From the NCBI GenBank assembly GCA_907163345.1, contig CAJQUN010000173.1, positions 1-64,000 of the forward strand: a stretch of DNA of 64,000 nt, in the 5' to 3' direction. Below the pieces are notes generated by a model, which had not been told where the DNA came from, searched no databases, and saw only the letters and a list, made by a program, of their open reading frames with translations. Position 1 is the stretch's first letter; each line of letters starts with the position of its first letter. Shown here one piece after another: positions 51,360 through 58,725 of the stretch. The translations under genes were made by a program, and so were the position numbers. The DNA comes from Haberlea rhodopensis (Eukaryota; Streptophyta; Magnoliopsida; Lamiales; Gesneriaceae).

Positions 51360-51415
51360 TGTAATGCCTCGATTTGCTTTATACACGTGCGATATGATTA
51401 TATCGTTATTATGAC
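51360..51415 (+). repeat. First 56 bp of the 3' LTR of element A
   Basis: Starts TGTAATGCCTCG after the polypurine tract and is cut at 51,416 by element C. The last five bases, ATGAC, are the predicted left target duplication of C. Confidence 0.8.
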
Positions 51416-51575
51416 TGTAATACCCCCGAAATGGTTATAGGTTTATGTGTTAACATATATGATTATGTTTTGGTTGAGGATTGTGGTGCATAAATTGGGG
51501 GTTATGATTATGTTATGATGATATGATTTAGGGGGCATGTTGGGTGTTTTAAGGGATGTATTAATTAAGTAAAGT

Positions 51576-51601
51576 TATAAAATATCGAGTGAGGATATTT
51601 T
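51576..51601 (+). promoter_or_regulatory. TATA box with overlapping 8-bp inverted repeat in the LTR of element C
   Basis: TATAAAAT at 51,576-51,583 overlaps AAAATATC (51,579-51,586). A 7-base spacer and GATATTTT (51,594-51,601) follow. The stem is identical to that in LTR X and the spacer differs. Confidence 0.65.
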
Positions 51602-52333
51602 AATACATCGTGCTTGATACCGAGGCACAATTAAACACCACATGGCACCCCAACCACACCACCTCACCCCCAATCACTCGGCCACCTCTCCTCCCACTTG
51701 GCAACCCATACCTCTTCCCACTTGTCCAACCCATGCTTCCACTTGGTCTTGCAATCAACTCTCTTCCACCTTCCTTCTCCTCCTTCTCTCCTCAACCTCC
51801 ATTTTCGTCCCAGAATAAGCTGCATTAAGGCAGGGAGAAGTTTGGTAAAAGTGTTCAAAAGTCCTTGCAAAAAGAGGAACAAGAAGAGGGGTAAGGATGG
51901 GTACTCTGTTTTCAGTTTTTTTGGTTGGGTTTAAGTTTGGTTGGGTGATTCTTCATGCATGCTAGTATAGGTTTAGATGAAACCTTGGTATGAGTACTTA
52001 CATGGAAGTATTTTGTAGCCCATAGCATGTTTGTTCGAGCATGTTACATGTTTTATGTATTAGATTTCTTGTTAGGAAAAGATGTGCCCGAAAATCTGGG
52101 CAAGAGGTACATGCTCTGTTTTCTGTAAAGGTTGGATGAGTATTGAAGTTCATGAAGATGTTATGATGCATGCTAGCTTAGGTTTTCTAAAACCTTTGAT
52201 TTAAGTGCCTACATGGAAGTTTTATGAAGTTCCTAGCATATTTGTTTGAACAAGTTTGATGCGTTACGAAGTAGATTTCTTGCCTTGAAGATGGGTACTC
52301 GAAAATCTGGGGAAGTCCCAATTTTTCAGAGTG

Positions 52334-52554
52334 CTCGATCGATCGAGATTTTGGTCCCGATCGATCGAGCGAGGCAGAAGATTTAAAGCATGATTTGAAA
52401 TTCAGGGGCCGATCGATCGGAGGAATTTCCAATCGATCGGTGAAGCTCCTCGATCGATCGGTAGAAATATTTCGATCGATCGAGCGAGGCAGAAGGTTGG
52501 CACTGTTTATCATGTTTTCTCGATCGATCGAGACTTGGGTGCCGATCGATCGAG
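52334..52554. repeat. Cluster of CGATCGATCG palindromes in the LTR of element C
   Basis: Eight copies of a CGATCGATCG core with changing flanks (CTCGATCGATCGAG, CCGATCGATCGG, TCGATCGATCGA). Some are followed by GAGGCAGAAG. The sequence just upstream (GAAGATGGGTACTCG, AAATCTGG) matches the sequence just upstream of the X cluster, so the position is homologous although the palindrome differs. Confidence 0.92.
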
Positions 52555-52720
52555 AGAGGCAGAACCTTGGCAATTTTTTTTAATTGAATTATTTTGAAGA
52601 ATTTTGACAATGATTCATGATATGGTATCTAATGTTGTATATTGTGGTTATGTAGAACCATCCCAGGTACCAGCACAATCAAGGAGATAAAGTCTGTTGA
52701 CTCCTCATCCTTTTGAAAAG

Positions 52721-52737
52721 GTACGTAAGAGACGTAC
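52721..52737 (+). other. GTACGT/ACGTAC hairpin and candidate splice donor in the LTR of element C
   Basis: GAAAAG|GTACGTAAG is a near-consensus 5' splice site, and the arms GTACGT and ACGTAC (loop AAGAG) form a 6-bp stem over it. A matching acceptor, TTGTGTTGCAG, ends at 53,717, two bases before the gag ATG. The pair would define an intron of 997 bp (52,721-53,717) that removes the primer binding site. Splicing is inference. Confidence 0.5.
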
Positions 52738-52850
52738 GGGCATCGGACGGTAAAATAGACCTCTATACTATGACTATGCATTTATCGCATTAGTATTTAC
52801 GATGAAATGATGATGTTTATATGATATTTGTATAGTGATATGATGTTATG

Positions 52851-53085
52851 ATATGGTAAGATGCCATACGATGTTTATGATTGGGTAAGATGCCCATATG
52901 GTAAGATGCCATACGAAGTTTATGATATGGTAAGATGCCATACGATGTTTATGATTGGGTAAGATGCACATATGGTAAGATGCCATACGATGTTAATGAT
53001 ATGGTAAGATGCCATACGATGTTTATGATTGGGTAAGATGCCCATATGGTAAGATGCCATACGATAGGGTAAGATGCCCATATGC
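52851..53085 (+). repeat. GGTAAGATGCCATACGATG tandem repeats in the LTR of element C
   Basis: About ten copies of a GGTAAGATGCC(C/A)AT word in alternating long (about 27-29 bp) and short (about 16 bp) forms. It occupies the same relative place in the LTR as the hairpin cassette in X. Confidence 0.9.
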
Positions 53086-53517
53086 ATGAATGTGAATCAG
53101 GGACGACAAAAAGAAGTTAACGAATAACCAGCATGTTTACTTAACTAAGATTTTATGCATTTACTGTTATGTTTTTTTGTATGATGTTAAGTAATGATGT
53201 TTATGCTCATGATGTGTTGTCCTTGTAGGTACGCTTTTGGACTGAAGGGCTAAGGGTCGGGTTGAGACAGTGAGCTAAAGGAGCACAAGGATGGATAGGA
53301 AGGATGTTATGATTAGTATCTACTCTAGGAGTAGTATAAATCTAAATATTAGCATTCAGTTAAGGGAATGTAACTGTTAAGTTTTTGAAGTTTTTTTTTT
53401 TTTGGCCTGTAATCCTAATAGCCCACGTAACAACCGGAACTCTAAGATATCCTTAATGCATGTTTAGTACATTTTATGTTCTTAAACCACTGTTAAGGTA
53501 GGAAGACCCTACATTAG

Positions 53518-53530
53518 TGGTATCAGAGCA
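53518..53530 (+). other. Primer binding site of element C (initiator Met tRNA)
   Basis: TGGTATCAGAGCA four bases after the LTR end. Confidence 0.93.
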
Positions 53531-53718
53531 GTGGTTAGATAACCCGGGAATGAGTGAAGGGTAGCCTTAGCAATAAGTTGGCTAGGTTCTTCTTTTAAAC
53601 ATGTTTCGTGCATGTGTTGCATATGAAGTATATGATGTTATACTAACATGTTTTATTTCTCTAACGATGTATTATATGAACTGCTTTTGGGTATCGTTGT
53701 TAACCCTTGTGTTGCAGT

Positions 53719-54627
53719 ATGGCAGCAAATGTGGAAGTAGGTGATGCTATTAGCGTCAATGCAAGTGCTGGGCGTACAAATCCCCTACCACCGCCAGCCT
53801 TAGGCGAGGAACCCTTTGAGCAGCAGTTATTACCTGGGGAGTTGAGCTTGGCTCAGTTTTTGGCATACCGACCCCCGAGGTTTGAGGGAACTGAAACAGG
53901 GGAATTGGCTGAAGAGTGGCTAGAGAGGATGGAACAGATTTTTGTGGCAGCTCCGTGTGCGAAGTCAGCATGGATCAGATTAGCGGAGTTCCAACTGGCT
54001 AAGAAAGCATTGATGTGGTGGAAGACCACAGTGGTAGAGCAAGAGGCTCAGGGACAGGAAATTAATTTGAAGCTGTTCAGAACTCGGTTTCTGACCCGCT
54101 ATTTTTTAGCTGCTGCACGACAGGCTAAGGAGGATGAGTTTACCAACTTAAAGCAAGGTACCATGCTAGTATCGGATTACACTCTTCATTACTGTTCTTT
54201 ACTCCGATATGTGCCCCATATTGCTGCGAATACCCAGGCAAAGATGAGGAATTTCATGAAAGGCTTGAGGCCTGAACTGTATGACAGGGTGATCACTTAT
54301 GGCCCTGCTTGCTTCGATGATGCTCTTTCACGGGCTGAGATGGCCGAACTGGGAGTTGGTGCATATCCTGATGCCTTGCCACCTCCAGCACCCCCTCAGA
54401 AATCTACTTCTGACAATTTGAAGCCCAGGGGTGATCAGTTTAAGCCTAGGGGGAACACTTCAGCGTCGAGATTCAGTGGTAAGAAGCCCGAGAATCGATG
54501 GAAAGGAAGCCGTAGGAACGATGCTCCATCTGGAAGAGGGCTGCCTCAGGGAGACAGATTCGGGAAGGTCCAGTGCACTCTTTGTGGACATTCTATGGGG
54601 ATGGTTCCCGTTCAAAGATCCCGTTAA
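53719..54627 (+). pseudogene. Element C Gag, truncated at the zinc knuckle
   Basis: The ATG at 53,719 starts MAANVEVGDA and follows a good splice-acceptor-like TTGTGTTGCAG. A Gag core of the plant gypsy type follows: FLAYRPPRFEG, AEEWLERMEQIF, FQLAKKALMWWKT, FRTRFLTRYF, EFTNLKQGTM, MRNFMKGLRPELYD and SRAEMAELG. The basic, Pro/Gly-rich nucleocapsid region leads to CTLCGH, where a zinc knuckle begins. The second half of the knuckle, the rest of nucleocapsid and the protease are deleted, and the frame ends at 54,627 in sequence that belongs to the pol frame. About 303 residues remain. Confidence 0.9.
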
Positions 54628-54892
54628 TATCTGCTGTCAAGATGGCACAGTTATTGGAACGAGGCCATACAGGATATCTCATCTATGCTGTTGATGTTAC
54701 TGAAAAGAGGGAAGAATTAAAGGTCGAGGATGTGCCCGTAGTGGCGGAGTTTCCTGATGTCTTTCCGGAAGAGATTCCTGGATTCCCACCGACGAGAGAG
54801 GTCGAGTTTGGGATTGAATTGCTACCAGGGACATCTGCCATTTCTCGTGCCCCTTATAGGATGGCACCAGCAGAGCTAAGGGAGTTAAAGAC
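54590..54892 (+). pseudogene. Start of reverse transcriptase region of element C, cut by element D
   Basis: In another frame from gag the sequence reads KIPLISAVKMAQLLERGHTG, YLIYAVDVTE, VAEFPDVFPEEIPGFPPT, GTSAISRAPYRMAPAEL and RELK, closely matching the equivalent part of element A. It stops at the AAGAC duplication (54,888-54,892) where element D enters. No start codon is expected for an internal polyprotein segment. Confidence 0.92.
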
Positions 54893-55223
54893 TGTGATGT
54901 CCGGGAACTACTGGTGTTAATCCCGGTATGGTAATAATCCTTGATGGATTTTCAATCGTGGCAATTAGGAACTAATTGTGGTTTTGGGTCTCCCGAGGTT
55001 GTTAAATCGGGCACTTGGGATCGTTGGATCCAAAGGTTGAGATTGTATTCTTATTTTGGTGGAAAACCTATGAATTGGATTTTAGTGGGACTTGGCGTCC
55101 GGGGTGCCTTATGTTGGGGCCAGTCGGAGGATTTGATGTTGGAGAGAGAGTTTTTGTAAACAGATGATTTTTAATGAATCATGATGTATTTGTGGGGGTA
55201 TTGGTATTTTGGGGCATTTTTGC

Positions 55224-55231
55224 TATATATA
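55224..55231 (+). promoter_or_regulatory. TATA box of element D 5' LTR
   Basis: TATATATA about 330 bp into the LTR, in the context TGCTATATATACCAAG. The copy in the 3' LTR is at 61,781-61,788 and unchanged. Confidence 0.65.
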
Positions 55232-55621
55232 CCAAGTGGACTCGGTATTCCATCATTTGGCACGGAATCTTTCCCTCTCTTCCCTCTCTCATCGCCCAAA
55301 CCCTTCCCCCATTTCCCTTTTCTCCCTTGGAGGGGAAATCGCGGGTAGCTTGGCTCGGAGGTCGGTTTTCTCGAAGATAACCAGGTATTAATCTTCCCCT
55401 CGTCATTGGCTTCGATTTGATAGTAGTATGGTAGCTTTTGGTTGAGGTTTTGGTTGGCTTTGGGTTTTGGGAATTTTTGGTTAAAATCCTATGTTGAGTT
55501 TTTAAAGTTTTTTTTTGGCTTTAAATGTTGTATTTGAGGTGTTGGTGGTGTATGGGGTGTTGGTTTTGAGTTTGGGTGTGAAAAACACCATGGAAGCTCG
55601 ATTTTTTCGGAAATCGTAGGT

Positions 55622-55813
55622 GGCGATCGATCGCCGAGGTGGGGCGATCGATCGCGACGAGCAGTCCAATATTTGAAGGCGATGAACAGTTCTGACGATC
55701 GATCGTGAGGTCTCAGGCGATCGATCGCGAGGTCTCGGCGATCGATCGCGAGAAGGCACTGGATGGCCACTGGAGTGTGGCGATCGATCGCGGTAGATGT
55801 GGCGATCGATCGC
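55622..55813. repeat. GCGATCGATCGC palindrome cluster, element D 5' LTR
   Basis: Seven copies of GCGATCGATCGC or near variants with spacers of about 6-40 bp. It lies about 400 bp downstream of the TATA box. The 3' LTR has eight. Confidence 0.93.
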
Positions 55814-56215
55814 TGCCCGGAGGAAGGTGTTTTTTTGGAATTTTTGGAAAATGTCGGATTTTGGAACCGAGGTTTAAAGGGGCTGTTTCCGGGGCAATGT
55901 CTACATTCCAATGGGAATGTTATACTTTTAAAATGGATTGGGTGAGGCCAAAGTTTAATAAAATGGGGTTTCCGGTTGAGTCTTTGGCTATCTATTAAAC
56001 ATATAAAATGGTGTATTTTGAGTATTATGCATGTTTAGCTGGGTGGCTTTTATATTGGTGATCGTCATGGATAGACGATAAGTTTAGAAGTTTTGAACGT
56101 GCTTGGGCACGTGGTAGCATGCTTGTTGTTGATTGTGAGTTTTTGTGTGATAGCACATAATTCATCGGATCGTGGGACTCGGGCGAAGTCGGACTCGAAC
56201 TACGGAAAGTATAAG

Positions 56216-56230
56216 GTACGTATAACGTAC
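56216..56230 (+). other. GTACGT/ACGTAC hairpin in element D 5' LTR
   Basis: Arms GTACGT and ACGTAC with loop ATA, preceded by ATAAG and followed by GAGCAT. Same element as in LTRs X and C; the 3' LTR copy is at 62,793-62,807. Confidence 0.6.
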
Positions 56231-56906
56231 GAGCATGTCCCTTTATTTTAAATGTAATTGTTGAACGCATGACACACTGTATTGCAATAAATGTTTATGG
56301 AAATGCCTGGCATATGGTTTTAGCAATGAACGGGTATTAACGGATATTGACATACATGATTAATGGTAATGACCACAAATGGATGTATATGCATTGGGAA
56401 TTGCCTGGTGCCGCTTTTGAGCGAGCAATGATCGGATGTGGGCGCCTCTGAGCGGACATCGGTTATGTCGCCACTGCTGTTGAGCATGCGTGAGACTGAA
56501 ATGCCGCTATTGTAGAGCGAGCAATGAAATAGAACTATGGAACCATAAAAGAGATATATGGGATATTTGTGATCATTGTTTAATGATTTGATATTATTGT
56601 TATAATGTCGGTATGTGGCAGTGAATTCGTTAATGAATGTAATGATTAACTGGCATTTGGGAATTTGATGGTTTCAGTGTTTTGAGAACAGGGACAGTAC
56701 AGGAAACCCCGGATGAGGATGATACCATCCAGGGAGTATATTTTGTATTTCATAGCATTTACATTGTTGTAAATTATGAATTGTATTGTTGTGGTTATTG
56801 GATTTGGGATATTGGTATGCTCACCCCGTGTGGGGGCTGTCTCTGTTGGGGCAGGTGATACAGGTGTAGCAGCGGCTTTGGAGTTGAACTCGGGCTGTTG
56901 ATTTGA

Positions 56907-57007
56907 GGTACTTCCAGGATCGAGGTACCAGAGCTGGATGGATAGGCGCTCAGATCCAGAGTCGAGATCGAGTTGCGCTTGAGAGGTGCTTCCAGGATCG
57001 AAGCACC
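56907..57007 (+). other. Paired CAGGATC-loop hairpins in element D 5' LTR
   Basis: Hairpin 1 (56,907-56,929) has arms GGTACTTC and GAGGTACC. Hairpin 2 (56,985-57,007) has arms GGTGCTTC and GAAGCACC. Both have the loop CAGGATC. The A-U pair of one is G-C in the other, a compensatory change. The 3' LTR copies are at 63,484-63,506 and 63,562-63,584. Confidence 0.7.
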
Positions 57008-57392
57008 AGTAATGGTATCCCGTAGAGTATTTTATACATTAGATACACGCTTATTCATTGGGTGCTCTTATGTGAGTACATATTACGTGTATATGGAATG
57101 TATAAATGGACTACGACTTTTCTCTATTCATTTACGGTTAACATGCAATTAAATGTGGAATTGCTAAATGAATTGAGAGCTTATTAGTGTATGTTGAAAG
57201 GTGCATGACATGTTTTATGGAATGTGTTGGGAAAGTATATACATTACACAATTAATGTAAAGGAATTTTATAGATGGCATCCATGCTAGGGTTGCATGTA
57301 ATTACTTTCCCCTTGTTAACATGATAGTATGCACTAAGTACAGTGGTTAATACACTAATATCGGGTTAAGGGCACGGGGGTCCTTACATTAG

Positions 57393-57405
57393 TGGTATCA
57401 GAGCA
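57393..57405 (+). other. Primer binding site of element D (initiator Met tRNA)
   Basis: TGGTATCAGAGCA four bases after the LTR end, identical to that of element C. Confidence 0.93.
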
Positions 57406-57871
57406 GTGGTTAGCTCTTTGGGGCTGTTGAAGGCCTGGAACATGCTGATAAGGATGGATAGCACATATTTATGCATGATAGTAGTTAGTGTTGTGTGGCA
57501 CAACTATTATGCTTATGTGCATTTGTGATATGTGATCATAGTGAAACGATTATATGTCATGACATCTATAGAATCATAATATAATCTGTTGATTATGATT
57601 GCGAGTTATGACACAGGGACAACCAAATGGAGCATTTTGAAATGCATTGGGATACAGGAAGTACTTTGTACTCATAGTATATGCATTTACTCATTATAAT
57701 CATATTGTGGGGAATATGGATTATCGTATGCTCATGGTTTGGGATTGTTCCTGTAGGGACACTATGACGCGAAAGGCTAAGGCCAGGGTTGAAAGACACA
57801 AAACGATAACCTGCGTTTTATATACATCATGGAATTATGCATTGTGGTTGCATGTGTACAATGGAGTGATG
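57406..57871 (+). other. Leader of element D with X-type LTR sequence
   Basis: No ORF. From about 57,550 to 57,795 it aligns by eye with LTR X 49,955-50,200: GTCATGACAT, GATTATGA, GAGTTATG, ACAGGGACAACCAAATGG, AAATGCATTGG, a TGCTCATG block and AGGGTTGA. The part after the primer site (57,406-57,550) holds nothing recognisable. Confidence 0.7.
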
Positions 57872-58300
57872 ATTTTAATGCTCTGCCGCCAAATGTTGAA
57901 GCGAGGGGTGGGAGTGCCGCATGTCGCATTTGAGCGAGGTGCATTAAAATACACTCATGATGATGTATGTTGGAATATGGAATATGCTTTGTGTTGCAGG
58001 TATAGACGGGATACTTGGTGAATATCCATGAGTCATTGTTATGGATGAGTGATGATTTTAAATGCTTGCCGCTATTTATTGTTTTGTGCCGCTAAAATGT
58101 GAAGCGAGGGGTGGAAGCGCCGCATGTCACATTGAAGCGTGGTTACCATATGAGGCGAGGAAAGAATATTTGCCGCTAAAATGTGAAGCGAGGGGTGGGA
58201 GCGCCGCATGTCCATTTAAGCGAGGTTATTCTATGCCGCCTATATGTGAAGCGAGGGGTGGGAGTACCACATGTTTTATTTAAGCGAGGAGCATTAAAAT
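57872..58300 (+). repeat. Two CCGC/GCGAG hairpin cassettes in element D interior
   Basis: Cassette 1 is bounded by ATTTTAATGC (57,872-57,881) and GCATTAAAAT (57,941-57,950). Cassette 2 is bounded by ATTTTAAATGC (58,055-58,065) and GCATTAAAAT (58,291-58,300). Inside are repeated CCGCTAAAATGTGAAGCGAG words in which CGCT and AGCG can pair, and GGGGTGGGAG(C/T)GCCGCATGTC blocks. Both right arms are followed by ACACT, as in LTR X. Confidence 0.82.
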
Positions 58301-58340
58301 ACACTACCGTAACAATGACTAGGGACCGGCTATTCTATTG

Positions 58341-58725
58341 GCGATGGTTTATGCCTCCAGGTGTTCATAGCGATGGTTCATTCCGCCATTCTATTAGCGA
58401 TGGTTTATGCCGCCAGGTGTTCATAGCGATGGTTCATTCCGCTATTCTATTGGCGATGATTTATGCCGCCAGGTGTTCATAGCGATGGTTCATTCCGCTA
58501 TTCTATTGGCGATGGTTTATGCCGCCAGGTATTCATAGCGATGGTTCATTCCGCTATTCTATTGGCGATGGTTTATGCCGCCACGTGTTCATAGCGATGG
58601 TTCATTCCGCTATTCTATTGGCGATGGTTTATGCCGCCAGGTGTTCATAGCGATGGTTCATTCCGCTATTCTATTGGCGATGGTTCATGCCGCCGGATAT
58701 CTATAGCGATGTTTCATGCCGCTGA
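58341..58725 (+). repeat. 56-bp tandem repeat, each unit with two hairpins
   Basis: Units start GCGATGG or GCGATGA at 58,341, 58,397, 58,453, 58,509, 58,565, 58,621 and 58,677, exactly 56 bp apart. Each unit has the arms TGGCG and CGCCA around ATGGTTTATGC, and ATAGCG and CGCTAT around ATGGTTCATTC. The two loops are near identical while the stems differ, so the unit looks like a doubled 28-bp hairpin repeat. Degenerate copies continue to about 58,880. Confidence 0.93.

Larger units (their letters stand above)
38233..51415 (+). mobile_element. Element A: 5'-truncated Ty3/gypsy chromovirus (Tekay/Del-like), interrupted
   Basis: Satellite sequence matches up to ...GAAAATGAA at 38,232, and protease-like coding sequence starts at once. 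The left LTR, primer site and gag of A are absent. The remaining order is protease remnant, RT, RNase H, integrase, chromodomain, polypurine tract and the first 56 bp of the 3' LTR, interrupted by element B and solo LTR X. Domain order with integrase after RNase H marks Ty3/gypsy. The C-terminal chromodomain with RLRNK...VKVQW...EEATWE marks the chromovirus branch, and the pattern is closest to Tekay/Del from memory. Frameshifts and stops show that it is dead. Element C cuts its 3' LTR at 51,416; the rest of that LTR should lie beyond the window. Confidence 0.92.
51416..53513 (+). repeat. Element C 5' LTR (2098 bp)
   Basis: Begins TGTAATACCCCC and ends GAAGACCCTACA, followed by TTAG and the primer binding site. 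It is related to LTR X in its first about 200 bp and last about 400 bp, but the central repeats differ. Confidence 0.9.
54893..57388 (+). repeat. Element D 5' LTR (2496 bp)
   Basis: Starts TGTGATGTCCGGG and ends GGGGGTCCTTACA. It contains a TATATATA box (55,224-55,231), seven CGATCGATCG palindromes, a GTACGT hairpin (56,216-56,230), CCGCT/AGCG hairpins (56,410-56,520) and two CAGGATC-loop hairpins. Confidence 0.95.

Noticed and set aside
54941..55159. ORF MMDFQSWQ... and its copy at 61,498
   Set aside because: It occurs only because the two LTRs of D are duplicates; it lies in or before the promoter region and matches nothing known to me.
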